Source of the DNA: Adhaeribacter soli
GTDB lineage: Bacteria; Bacteroidota; Bacteroidia; Cytophagales; Hymenobacteraceae
Length of the DNA: 64,000 bases
NCBI RefSeq assembly: GCF_008727925.1
Contig: NZ_VTWT01000012.1
Span: 1 to 64,000, forward strand
Direction of reading: 5' to 3'
This document shows, piece by piece, positions 40,918 through 49,399 of this stretch. Position 1 is the first letter of the stretch. Each line of letters begins with the position of its first letter. The notes under the pieces were generated by a model that did no database searches, had not been told where the DNA came from, and saw only the letters and a list, made by a program, of their open reading frames with translations. The position numbers and the translations under genes are program-made.

Positions 40918-41116
40918 ACTCATTCAGTATGTATATGATGAACTGCCGGATGAAGTAAAAACCCAACTGGAATGCGCCTTAATGGTGGACCAGGAACTGG
41001 CTGAAGCGTGCGCCGACCTCCTGCTTTCGAAAGGAGAACTGGAGAAACCGGAACCAAGCCGCAAATGCATCAGCAATATTTTGATCTACTCCCAAAATTT
41101 AAGTTTGCAGTCGTAA
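40892..41116 (+). CDS. Small acidic protein overlapping the sigma factor, possible anti-sigma
   Basis: A 74-residue acidic protein (MIKTFTHNELIQYVYDELPD ...). The N-terminal ELIQYVYDELPDE resembles the first helix of small anti-sigma domains, and C37-like Ala-Cys pairs plus the helix EACADLLLSK are consistent with a compact helical protein without a membrane segment. It starts inside the sigma gene (26-bp overlap, different frame), so it is translationally coupled. A role as a cytosolic anti-sigma or co-regulator is inferred from this arrangement alone. Its stop lies within the terminator loop at 41101-41128. Confidence 0.72.
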   Translation: MIKTFTHNELIQYVYDELPDEVKTQLECALMVDQELAEACADLLLSKGELEKPEPSRKCISNILIYSQNLSLQS

Positions 41117-41134
41117 GGCTGCAAACTTTTTTGT
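41101..41134 (+). terminator. Rho-independent terminator of the sigma-factor operon
   Basis: AAGTTTGCAG (41101-41110) pairs with CTGCAAACTT (41119-41128), then T run. The stop codon of 40892-41116 lies in the 8-base loop, so translating ribosomes would cover the stem; the -33 box of the next promoter is in the T tract. Confidence 0.85.
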
Positions 41135-41159
41135 TTTAGGGGCATTTCTGTTAGCTTTG
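41130..41159 (+). promoter_or_regulatory. Bacteroidota-type promoter of the gliding-domain gene
   Basis: TTTG (41130-41133) is 18 bp from TAGCTTTG (41152-41159), an exact TAnnTTTG. Transcription would start near 41166, 22 bases before the ATG. It begins inside the terminator T tract of the preceding operon. Confidence 0.62.
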
Positions 41160-41187
41160 GTAATTACTGTTATAATTTACCGAAGGT

Positions 41188-43062
41188 ATGCGGAATGCTT
41201 TTCTCACCCTTTTGCTGCTGGTTGCTTTTCTAAAGATAGGTTTCAGCCAGAATTTAGTGCCAAATCCGGGCTTTGAACAGGCTATTCATTGCGATACGGT
41301 TCATGGGCCGGTAGTTATTGATACTGCAGAAACACCAACTACTTATTTAAAGAACTGGTTTATTCCTAAAATCAATAATAATTTGGGGATAACCAATTTA
41401 TTTATATACTTCAACAATTGTTTTTTACCTCCAAAAAGTAATTACGTCTTTCACAATAGAAATACTCGGATCAGATCAGGACAAGCATCTACAGGCTTAT
41501 ATCTATATGCACATGCGAGTTGGCTAACCGGCAACATTTTCGGATGGAGAAGTTTTGCCAGAGTAAAGCTTCTGAAAGAATTACAGGCAAATTGCGTTTA
41601 CAGGGTCCAATTTTATGTACACGTAGGAAAGGAAATAGGCTATGACACAAATGATTACGGAGCTGTTGATGCAATAGGAGCTTATTTATCTACAAATAAC
41701 GATTCCGCAATTGTAGGTACTACAAAACCCCAGATCAGCAATACAAAAGGAAATCTATTAAACGATTCTACCCAATTTGTTCTGATCTCCGGATTCTTTA
41801 CTGCTTCAGGAGGGGAAAAATACCTTACGATCGGGAACTTTAAGTTAAATGACTCAACAAATTTTCAACAATTTACTTTCCGGAATCCACTTAATGTTCC
41901 CCGAGCATTTTATTTTCTCGACGATGTTTCCGTAGTTCCGGTTACGGCAGCCAATTACAGCCTGAATATTGGTCCCGACCAACTGCTTTGCAACAACCAA
42001 CCGGTAAACCAAACGCTTACTGCCCCGGCCGGCTTTGCTTCCTACCAATGGAGTACCGGCGAAACTACGGCGTCCATCAGCATCACCCAACCGGGCACTT
42101 ACTGGGTGAATGCTGATTTTGGTTGTGGCTTCTTAACCGATACCATCCGCATCCGGACAAGGCAGGATTTTGAGCAGGGTTTTTCGATCGGGCACGATAC
42201 GCTTTATTGTGCCAATGCTGTTATCATTTTACCGCTTCAGGCAAAAAGCGCCTTTACCTCCTACCGCTGGAACACCGGCGCAACTACCCGCACTATAAAT
42301 GCCACTGCACCGGGCAAATACTGGGTAGAAGCTACTTACGCTTGCGGCAGCATTACCGATACCATCGAGATCAAGCAGTTTACGCCTTCCGGACTTTTTG
42401 CCTTTAGAGATACCGTTTTGTGCAGCGGCCAAACCTTAAACTTAAGTGCTGCTTCCGGCTTTGCCTCTTACCAGTGGAACACCGGCGAAACTTCGCAACA
42501 GGTTCAAATTATGCAAGCCGGGAAATACAAAGTAAGAGCTACTACGGCTGAAGGCTGCATGACTTCCGATTCGGTTCAGGTAAAATATCTGGTGCCGTTG
42601 GCCGGTTTTTCCCTCGGAAAAGATACGGTTTTATGCGAAAATGGAAGTTTGCAAATTAGTATTGCGCCAAAACCGGGAATAAATTATCTGTGGCACGATG
42701 GCCTGCAAACGGCTTCCCGAATTATAAAAGCAGCAGGAAATTACCGGCTAACCGCTTCCGACCGCTGTAGCTCCTTTACCGATGAAATTGAAGTCAGCTT
42801 CCAGGATTGCAATACGGTCTTTATTCCCAACCTGGTCACGCCGAACAAGGACGGGCAAAATGACTTCTTCCGGATCAGCACGCCTACGAAGCGGAAAATG
42901 AACGTGGAGATCTACAACCGCTGGGGCATTCGGATTTACCAGCAGGATGATTACCGGAATAACTGGCCGACTGAAAACCTGAGCAGCGGAATTTATTACT
43001 ACCTGGTTACCGATCCGGAGCTGAATAAAACTTACAAGGGCTGGCTGGAAGTGGTGAAGTAA
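41188..43062 (+). CDS. Surface protein with gliding-motility-associated C-terminal domain (CHU_C)
   Basis: A 624-residue secreted protein with a signal peptide (about 1-20). Residues 20-240 form a DUF-like jelly-roll (NLVPNPGFEQAIHCDTVHGP ... FYFLDDVSVVPV) seen in many Bacteroidota cell-surface proteins. Four Ig-like repeats follow, with SYQWSTGETTASISI, SYRWNTGATTRTI and SYQWNTGETSQQV. The last 95 residues are a CHU_C sorting domain (IPNLVTPNKDGQNDFFRI ... YNRWGIRIYQ ... SSGIYYYLV). This type B signal attaches or secretes through T9SS with PorP-like partners. It is monocistronic from the promoter at 41130. Confidence 0.92.
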   Translation: MRNAFLTLLLLVAFLKIGFSQNLVPNPGFEQAIHCDTVHGPVVIDTAETPTTYLKNWFIPKINNNLGITNLFIYFNNCFLPPKSNYVFHNRNTRIRSGQASTGLYLYAHASWLTGNIFGWRSFARVKLLKELQANCVYRVQFYVHVGKEIGYDTNDYGAVDAIGAYLSTNNDSAIVGTTKPQISNTKGNLLNDSTQFVLISGFFTASGGEKYLTIGNFKLNDSTNFQQFTFRNPLNVPRAFYFLDDVSVVPVTAANYSLNIGPDQLLCNNQPVNQTLTAPAGFASYQWSTGETTASISITQPGTYWVNADFGCGFLTDTIRIRTRQDFEQGFSIGHDTLYCANAVIILPLQAKSAFTSYRWNTGATTRTINATAPGKYWVEATYACGSITDTIEIKQFTPSGLFAFRDTVLCSGQTLNLSAASGFASYQWNTGETSQQVQIMQAGKYKVRATTAEGCMTSDSVQVKYLVPLAGFSLGKDTVLCENGSLQISIAPKPGINYLWHDGLQTASRIIKAAGNYRLTASDRCSSFTDEIEVSFQDCNTVFIPNLVTPNKDGQNDFFRISTPTKRKMNVEIYNRWGIRIYQQDDYRNNWPTENLSSGIYYYLVTDPELNKTYKGWLEVVK

Positions 43063-43140
43063 GCATTATAGCTCTTTATACCAAAGCATAACCGATAATT
43101 CCTTGCCTACTGACATATCGCAAGATCACATTATAACCTA

Positions 43141-43196
43141 TTCATTGCCGTCTGCTTTAGCTGACGGAACCGTCAGCTAAAGCAGACGGCAATGAA
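43141..43196. repeat. Perfect 27-bp inverted repeat of the GCCGTCTGCTTTAGC family
   Basis: Two 27-bp arms (outer TTCATTGCCGTCTGC) around a 2-base centre, the most complete copy of the family at 6791-7016, 11516-11626 and 15001-15026. Confidence 0.92.
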
Positions 43197-43280
43197 AGAG
43201 GAACGCTAATGCCGGTTCTTTTTAGTTTTTTCTGTCTGAAACCATAGCCTTTTAACTTTTTGCGTAAGGTCAGTTACTTC

Positions 43281-44696
43281 CTAACCTGGTTTTACCAGAT
43301 TCTTTAGCACATAATTCAAAGCGTCTTTAGAAGAAACCTTTTTATCCGGCTCCACGCCAATCTGGTCTAAACGCTTTCCATCCGGAGTATAATAATCGGC
43401 GGTTGGAATGGTGATGTGCCATTGGTCGTTAAGGCTGAAAGCCTCGCCGTTTAGCATTGCTCCTGCCGTTTTTTCGCCGACAATGGTAGCAAGTTTATAA
43501 TGTTTCAACCCATACACAATTGATTCGCAGGTGCTGGCCGTGGCGTTATCTACGAGCACAAATACTTTTCCCTGGTAAACTGTTTTTTCGGGAATTACCC
43601 TTATCGCTAATCCATCCAGGTTATGGACGCCATCCCATAAAAGCTCCAGGTTGGCTTCCGTTAACGTTGTGAATTGCTGTACTTCATTTTCAACCGGAGG
43701 GTTAGGGTGCTTTGTAAACCATTTATTGGTTAAGAATACGCCACCGGGATAGGCTTTATCGGCAAGGTTGGTCACCAGTTTTAGTCCGGAAATATTGCCG
43801 CCGCTGTTTCCCCGTAAATCAATTATCAGATTGGGTTTTGCGGTTTTCTTGATAAGGGTGAATACACTGTCCAGTTGGGTTCCATTGCCCGCAAAAGAAC
43901 GAATTGTCAGCAGCGTGGTAGCCGGATTAACTTCTTTCAGATCTAAAAATTGCGCCTTTGCAGTATCCTCCGGAAGGTCTTCCGGATTGTTGGTTTTCCG
44001 ATATAAAGCAAAGTGCGAGAATGGAAGTTTGCCGGCGTAATAGTAAAACCCGAAAACCATTTCTGCATCGTCCTGTACCTTTTCCGATAATTCTAATACC
44101 GATTTTTCAAAGGCCTTCCAGTCTTTCGTTTGGACCAGACTAGTATTAAAGATCTTAGTCTTAGTAAGCGCGAGGGCCTGTTCAGCAATTTCCCGGTAAT
44201 TATCTTGTAAGGGTAATTTGTAATTCCCTTTTGTACCGGTAATGCTTCCTTTGTCTTCTTTTTTGCCGTTGGTCAGGTGGCCTTCCAAAAGATTTCCTTT
44301 TAAAGTACCCTGAAATAAAAGTTTGCCGCTGGCAGAAGTAAACCGGGCAGCCACCTTGAATTCGTTTTCGGAAAGCTTTTTATAAACCCCGTCTTCGAAA
44401 TGCAACAGCGCTCCATGCTCAAAGAAACCGGTAAAAACACGACCCAACATGGCCTTAGGCAAACCGATCAGGCTTTTATCTGCATTGCCGCGGGTATGCC
44501 CTTCAAAAGCATTTTCACCAGCTTGAATCGTCATCACCGTCCGGACGGCGCCAATATCCGTGCTGTTTACATGCAATAACCAAGCACCGGTAAGGGGGTG
44601 CGTGGCATCAGCTTTTAATTTTTCGGAACAGGCGCTTTGTGAACCAAACAGCACCGGCAGGATGCACAACAGCAAGAGTATTTTTCTCCTGATCAT
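43281..44696 (-). CDS. S41 family peptidase
   Basis: A 471-residue secreted serine peptidase, taking the ATG at 44694-44696 (MIRRKILLLLCILPVLFGSQ). The next 25 residues contain SACSEK and a lipobox-like GSQSAC, so it may be a lipoprotein; an in-frame upstream start (44801) gives an implausible leader. A lipocalin-like/uncharacterised N-terminal half is followed by the S41 catalytic core: LIIDLRGNSGGNISG (near 300), the ATASTCESIVYGLKHY active-site segment (Ser near 395) and AGAMLNGEAFSL. It cleaves peptides in the envelope. It lacks an obvious PDZ domain. Monocistronic. Confidence 0.9.
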   Translation of the reverse strand: MIRRKILLLLCILPVLFGSQSACSEKLKADATHPLTGAWLLHVNSTDIGAVRTVMTIQAGENAFEGHTRGNADKSLIGLPKAMLGRVFTGFFEHGALLHFEDGVYKKLSENEFKVAARFTSASGKLLFQGTLKGNLLEGHLTNGKKEDKGSITGTKGNYKLPLQDNYREIAEQALALTKTKIFNTSLVQTKDWKAFEKSVLELSEKVQDDAEMVFGFYYYAGKLPFSHFALYRKTNNPEDLPEDTAKAQFLDLKEVNPATTLLTIRSFAGNGTQLDSVFTLIKKTAKPNLIIDLRGNSGGNISGLKLVTNLADKAYPGGVFLTNKWFTKHPNPPVENEVQQFTTLTEANLELLWDGVHNLDGLAIRVIPEKTVYQGKVFVLVDNATASTCESIVYGLKHYKLATIVGEKTAGAMLNGEAFSLNDQWHITIPTADYYTPDGKRLDQIGVEPDKKVSSKDALNYVLKNLVKPG

Positions 44697-44788
44697 AGCA
44701 AGGGATAGTTTGGATAAATGTAAGCATAAAAACAAAAGATAAAAACACGCTCCTCCCCCTTTTTCCTGCTTATGATGGACTAAAACAA

Positions 44789-44816
44789 AAACGGCCTGCA
44801 AAGCTGCAGGCCGTTT
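44789..44816 (-). terminator. Rho-independent terminator of the 60-residue gene
   Basis: AAACGGCCTGCA (44789-44800) / TGCAGGCCGTTT (44805-44816) is a 12-bp perfect stem with a 4-base loop and an A run on its left side (T tract on the minus strand). Confidence 0.85.
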
Positions 44817-44827
44817 AAAATTCTCTT

Positions 44828-45010
44828 TTAGGCTTCGCTGGGGGTTTCCAGTTCGGCTTTATTGCTTTTAATTCTTTCCTCCGCATCCCGGATGGCATCG
44901 ATGATGAGCGGGTAGCTGCAGAATTTTTCGCCCATGCTGTGCATCTTCTGAATAAAATACTCGTCTTTTTTTATCTGATCTTCCAATTTCTTTTTCTGAG
45001 AAGCTTCCAT
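44828..45010 (-). CDS. Small coiled-coil protein of unknown function
   Basis: A 60-residue, highly charged protein (MEASQKKKLEDQIKKDEYFI ...) with a heptad-like pattern over much of its length and a lone Cys. No known motif, but the frame has chromosomal codon use and a dedicated terminator follows the stop, so it is probably expressed. ATG at 45008-45010 is the first in frame. Confidence 0.7.
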   Translation of the reverse strand: MEASQKKKLEDQIKKDEYFIQKMHSMGEKFCSYPLIIDAIRDAEERIKSNKAELETPSEA

Positions 45011-45217
45011 GTCTATACCTGCTTTTTTACTTTCCTATTACAAAGAAATATAATCTGTTTGGTTTAATCAGCAGCCGGGGGTAAATAATTTTCTACCAAC
45101 GGCTTCAACACCCTGAAAACAAAGTAGCTGCCGGATACAGGCAGGCGCAAAAGCTTTTAACGGGCATTAGCCTTTCTGCCGGCATTACCGTAATTTCGGG
45201 GCCAGAATATCTCCCTT

Positions 45218-45892
45218 ATGCGCAAAGCCGAACGTTACCGCCATTTAATCGAGTATTTTACTTCCAACTTCCCCGAACCGGAAACCGAACTGCATTATAC
45301 CAATGCCTATGAATTGCTGGTGGCCGTGGTGCTGAGCGCGCAATGCACCGACAAACGGGTAAATATGGTAACGCCGGAACTGCTGAAGCAATACCCGACG
45401 CCGGAACATCTGGCAGCCGCTACCCCGGAGGAGATCTTTCCTTATATCAAGAGCATTTCCTACCCGAACAACAAAGCCAAGCATTTGGCCGGACTGGGGA
45501 AAAAACTGGTTTCGGATTTTAATTCGGAAATACCAAGTAGCATCGAAGACCTGCAGAAACTGCCCGGCGTAGGCCGGAAAACGGCAAACGTAATTGCTTC
45601 GGTAATTTACAACCTGCCGGCCATGGCCGTAGATACGCACGTATTCCGGGTATCGAAAAGGCTGGGCCTGGTTTCTGAAAAAGCCCGTACGCCGCTGGAA
45701 GTGGAAAAAGAACTCATGCAGCATATCCCGGTGGAACTCGTTCCGAAAGCGCACCACTGGCTCATCCTGCACGGGCGATACATTTGCGTGGCGCGGCGGC
45801 CCAAATGCGAAAAATGTCCGCTTACCGGCTTTTGCCGTTTTTTTCAGACCCATTGGCCAAATATTCCCGACGATCCGGAAAACCGGCTGTAA
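45218..45892 (+). CDS. nth: Endonuclease III (DNA glycosylase/AP lyase)
   Basis: Nth removes oxidised pyrimidines and cuts abasic sites in base excision repair. The 224-residue protein has the helix-hairpin-helix LPGVGRKTANVIA (115-127) with catalytic Lys121, catalytic Asp139 in VDTHVFRVSKRLG, and the [4Fe-4S] ligands C-X6-C-X2-C-X5-C in CVARRPKCEKCPLTGFC near the C terminus. All key residues are present. It is followed after 56 bp by asnB on the same strand. Confidence 0.97.
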   Translation: MRKAERYRHLIEYFTSNFPEPETELHYTNAYELLVAVVLSAQCTDKRVNMVTPELLKQYPTPEHLAAATPEEIFPYIKSISYPNNKAKHLAGLGKKLVSDFNSEIPSSIEDLQKLPGVGRKTANVIASVIYNLPAMAVDTHVFRVSKRLGLVSEKARTPLEVEKELMQHIPVELVPKAHHWLILHGRYICVARRPKCEKCPLTGFCRFFQTHWPNIPDDPENRL

Positions 45893-45948
45893 ATTTATCC
45901 CGTTATAGTACTCTTGTCCCGTGGTGGTCTTAACCCCAGAAAATACGC

Positions 45949-47832
45949 ATGTGCGGCCTGAACGTAATTATCGATAAAAACAGCAGTGCTTCGCCGGAGC
46001 TTATCTCGCGTATGAACCGGGCCACGAAACACCGCGGGCCGGATTCCACGGCACTGTACGTCAGCAGACACGAGAACGCCACGGTTTACTTCGGGCATAA
46101 CCGGCTGAAGATCATCGATTGTTCCGATGCCGCCAACCAGCCTTTTTTTTCGCCGGACGGCCGTTATCTGCTCCTTTACAACGGCGAGATTTACAATTAC
46201 CAGTCCTTACGAAGTAAACTGCAGCAGCAGGGCATCGTTTTCCGCACGCTTTCCGATACCGAAGTAATTCTGCACCTGCTCATGCTGGAAGGCAAGAAAG
46301 GGCTCGAGCAACTGAACGGAATGTTTGCGCTCGTCTTTTACGATACCGCCACCAAAGCTTTAATTGCCGCCCGCGACCGTTTCGGCCTGAAGCCGCTTTA
46401 TTACGCCGAAACGCCGAACCACTTTATCATTTCTTCGGAAATTAAAGGAATCCTGGCCACCGGACTGGTACAAAAAGAACTGAACGAAAGCCAGCTGGCC
46501 GAATATTTAACGTTCCGGCACGCGCGCAAACCCCAGACTTTTTTCCAGAACATTTCGGAGCTGGAAGAAGGCACTTTCGGGCTATTCCATAAAGATACCT
46601 GGAAGATCAACACCTACGTACCGGCCCTTACCCCGCAAAACGAACTTAGCCTGCGACCGGAATCCATTATACAGCAAACCCAGGAACTGTTGCAGAACGC
46701 GGTTACCCGCCAGCTGCAGGCCGACGTGCCGGTGGGCCTTTTTCTGAGCGGCGGCATCGATTCTACCCTATTGCTGGCTTTAATAGCCGATTCCGGCCAC
46801 ATGAATTTTCCGGCGTTTTCGGTCGTAAACAAAGCTTCGGAAAGTGCTTACGGCTCCGACGATTACAAATACGCGAAACTTGCCGCCCGGAAATTCGGCG
46901 CCAGCCATACCGTTTTCGAGATCGATGACAATATTCTGGCTGGCACCATTCCTTTGGTTGAAGCCATGGACCAACCGATTGCCGACGGAGCCGCCCTGTT
47001 AACCGGTTTCCTTTCGGAAAAGTCCCGGAAAACCATTAAAGTGGCCTTGTCCGGAGCCGGGGCCGACGAGCTTTTCGGGGGCTATAACCGCCACCGGGCC
47101 TTTTATAAATACCTGCACAACCGCAAACTGCTGCTACTGGCCAAGCCTTTCCTGAAAACGGCCTCGCACTTTTTACCTACCGGTGTTTCCCATCCCTTGC
47201 GCAAGGAGTTTCAGCTTATCCGGAAACTGGCTACCAAAATTCAGCGGCAACCCGACCGGACGTTCATTTCCTTTACCACCATGGAAATGCCCTTGCGGCA
47301 AACCTACCCTTACGAAGCGGCTTCCTACAAAGAGGCCAACTTCAACAAGGCTCCTGGCAGCCGCAACGAATGGCTCCGCTGGACCCTGCAGCGCGATCAG
47401 CACCAATACCTCATTTCCGACATTCTGGCCATGACCGACCAGGTTTCGATGATGCACGGCCTGGAAGTGCGCGCTCCTTACCTGGATAATGAGCTTTGCC
47501 AGTTTGTAAACAAGCTGCAGCCCGAATTACTTTTCCGCTTTGGCCAGAAATGGATCTTGAAAGATCTGCTGAAACTGCATGGCGGAGAGGATTTTACCTT
47601 GCGAGGGAAAGAAGGCTTTGGCATGCCTCTGGGATTGTGGCTGAAGAAACCTAAAAACCAGTTCCTGCTGGAGCCGCTACAAAACCCGAAGCATATAATT
47701 TTCCGTTACCTTGATTTTCAGCAAACAAAAGCTTTAATTCAGGCTCATTTAAACAGCCGCCAGGATCTGAGCGCCGAACTCTGGGCACTTATTTCATTGG
47801 CCATCTGGCTCCAAAAGCACTTCGGTGAATGA
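45949..47832 (+). CDS. asnB: Asparagine synthase (glutamine-hydrolysing)
   Basis: AsnB makes asparagine from aspartate, glutamine and ATP. The 627-residue protein has the N-terminal glutaminase domain with nucleophile Cys2 (MCGLNVIIDK, Met removed), TKHRGPDST near 25-33, and the ATP-pyrophosphatase domain with SGGIDSTLLLAL (about 267-278), SGAGADELFGGYNRH (about 366-380) and LRGKEGFGMPLGLW. It overlaps the downstream glycosyltransferase by 4 bp (ATGA), an arrangement common in polysaccharide loci where AsnB-like enzymes amidate sugars or peptides. So the substrate may be a cell-surface glycan precursor rather than free aspartate. Confidence 0.93.
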   Translation: MCGLNVIIDKNSSASPELISRMNRATKHRGPDSTALYVSRHENATVYFGHNRLKIIDCSDAANQPFFSPDGRYLLLYNGEIYNYQSLRSKLQQQGIVFRTLSDTEVILHLLMLEGKKGLEQLNGMFALVFYDTATKALIAARDRFGLKPLYYAETPNHFIISSEIKGILATGLVQKELNESQLAEYLTFRHARKPQTFFQNISELEEGTFGLFHKDTWKINTYVPALTPQNELSLRPESIIQQTQELLQNAVTRQLQADVPVGLFLSGGIDSTLLLALIADSGHMNFPAFSVVNKASESAYGSDDYKYAKLAARKFGASHTVFEIDDNILAGTIPLVEAMDQPIADGAALLTGFLSEKSRKTIKVALSGAGADELFGGYNRHRAFYKYLHNRKLLLLAKPFLKTASHFLPTGVSHPLRKEFQLIRKLATKIQRQPDRTFISFTTMEMPLRQTYPYEAASYKEANFNKAPGSRNEWLRWTLQRDQHQYLISDILAMTDQVSMMHGLEVRAPYLDNELCQFVNKLQPELLFRFGQKWILKDLLKLHGGEDFTLRGKEGFGMPLGLWLKKPKNQFLLEPLQNPKHIIFRYLDFQQTKALIQAHLNSRQDLSAELWALISLAIWLQKHFGE

Positions 47833-48989
47833 AGATACTTTACCTGCACCAATACTTTAAAACTCCCTCCGAAGGCGGCGCATTACGTTCTTATTACCTG
47901 AGCCAGGCGCTGGTGCAAGCCGGCCATACGGTAGAACTGATTACTTCCTATAACGGCACCGAATACAAAATTGAAACGGTAGAAGGCGTACAGGTGCATT
48001 ATTTACCGGTGCCTTATTCGAACAACCTGAATTTTTGGGGCCGTATAAAAGCATTCCTGAAATTCAGCTGGCAAAGTACCCGCCTGGCATTTAAAATAAA
48101 AGGAGTAGATATTTGTTTTGCCACCTCCACCCCGCTTACCATCGGTATTCCGGCTTTGCTTCTGAAAAAGCTTCGGGGCACGCCGTATTTTTTTGAAGTG
48201 CGGGATCTGTGGCCGGAAGCGCCCATTCAACTGGGCTTTATCCGCAACAATTTCCTGAAAAGGGTATTATTCCGGTTCGAAAAACTGCTTTATAAAAATG
48301 CTTCCAAAGTAATTGCCCTTTCGCCGGGAATGGTAAATGGGGTAAAACGCTTTCAGCTGCAAACTCCGGTTTACTTCATTCCGAACATTGCCGATTGCGC
48401 TTATTACCAGCCGGTCTATGCCGATAAGGCTGTTGTACCAGACCCGTTTATTATCGCCTACATTGGTACCCTGGGCCGGGCGAACCGGCTGGATTTTCTT
48501 TTGCATGTTGCCGAAGCCTGTCAGCAGAAAGGCCTTACTACTGTTCAGTTTATTATTGCCGGCACCGGCGCGGAACGCAAAAAACTAAAGCACCGCGCGC
48601 ATAAGTTAAAATTAACGAACGTTACCTTCCGGAAACATTTAACCCGCTCCGAAGTCCGCGAATTGCTGAACCAGGCTGCCGCCACGTATACTTCTTTCGA
48701 TGCCGTACCGGTACTGGAAACCAACAGCCCGAACAAGTTCTTCGACAGCCTGGCCGCCGGAAAACTGAGCATCGTGAATACCCGGGGCTGGCTGCAGGAA
48801 CTGGTAGAAAAACATAGTTGCGGCTTTTATGCCGCCCCATTGCTGCCTGAGGTTTTCGTGGAGAAATTAGTACCCTTTCTGGAGAATCCGGTAATGCTCC
48901 GCCAATACCAGGAAAATGCCCGTAAGCTGGCGGAAGAAGAATTTTTGCGGGAAAAGCTAAGCCGGCAGTTTGTGAAATTATTTGAGTAG
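47829..48989 (+). CDS. Glycosyltransferase family 4 protein
   Basis: A 386-residue GT-B enzyme. N-terminal domain: MKILYLHQYFKTPSEGGALR with a GG loop and the LITSYNG strand. The C-terminal nucleotide-sugar domain has FIIAYIGTLGRANRLDFLLH (about 200-219), ELLNQAAATYTSFDAVPV (about 277-294) and ETNSPNKFFDSLAAGK (about 296-311), which aligns with the EX7E acidic motif (ETNSPNKFFD). It would transfer a sugar to a lipid or glycan acceptor. Translationally coupled to asnB by an ATGA overlap. Donor and acceptor unknown. Confidence 0.92.
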   Translation: MKILYLHQYFKTPSEGGALRSYYLSQALVQAGHTVELITSYNGTEYKIETVEGVQVHYLPVPYSNNLNFWGRIKAFLKFSWQSTRLAFKIKGVDICFATSTPLTIGIPALLLKKLRGTPYFFEVRDLWPEAPIQLGFIRNNFLKRVLFRFEKLLYKNASKVIALSPGMVNGVKRFQLQTPVYFIPNIADCAYYQPVYADKAVVPDPFIIAYIGTLGRANRLDFLLHVAEACQQKGLTTVQFIIAGTGAERKKLKHRAHKLKLTNVTFRKHLTRSEVRELLNQAAATYTSFDAVPVLETNSPNKFFDSLAAGKLSIVNTRGWLQELVEKHSCGFYAAPLLPEVFVEKLVPFLENPVMLRQYQENARKLAEEEFLREKLSRQFVKLFE

Positions 48990-49013
48990 AGAAAGGTAGC
49001 AGGTAAAATTCAG

Positions 49014-49148
49014 AGCGTCATCCCGAACGAAGTTGAGGGATCTTATGAGGCTGCGTATCTTAAAATTAACCGGTAAGACAAATCTTGCTACGCGCGCTTT
49101 GTCATTGTAATTCCCATAAGTTTCCTCGACGTTACTCGGAATGACACA
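49014..49148. repeat. Dispersed repeat (ATTCCGAGCAACGCCGAGGA family), inverted copy 2
   Basis: Begins GCGTCATCCCGAACGAAG and ends ACTCGGAATGACAC; inverted relative of 25401-25518. Confidence 0.65.
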
Positions 49149-49166
49149 ATAACTTTAAAAAAGGCT

Positions 49167-49280
49167 CTTCCAGACATCAATGTCTGGAAGCAATCTGCCG
49201 GGGACATCTTTGTCCCCGTATTACTGACACGCGGACGAAGACGTCCACAGCAGAAATGGTTTCGGACAAAGATGTCCGAA
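49167..49280. repeat. Array of four different short hairpins
   Basis: CTTCCAGACAT/ATGTCTGGAAG (49167-49190), CGGGGACA/TGTCCCCG (49199-49218), GGACG/CGTCC (49232-49245) and TTCGGACA/TGTCCGAA (49261-49280) stand in a row, each containing a GTC(C)/GGAC core. Spacers differ, so this is not a CRISPR; it looks like a string of related palindromic units. Confidence 0.8.
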
Positions 49281-49399
49281 ACAGCAATGATTTCTAGTTC
49301 AATTTATCAACTTGAACCATGGTCTACTTTCCTTAATCTCCATTGAATGAAAGGGCAGCCACACAAACGGGAATTTTCCTGACTCCTTTTCAACCCTGC

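Noticed and set aside
49167-49280. Possible CRISPR array
   Set aside because: The four hairpins have different sequences and unequal spacers, and no cas genes are present.
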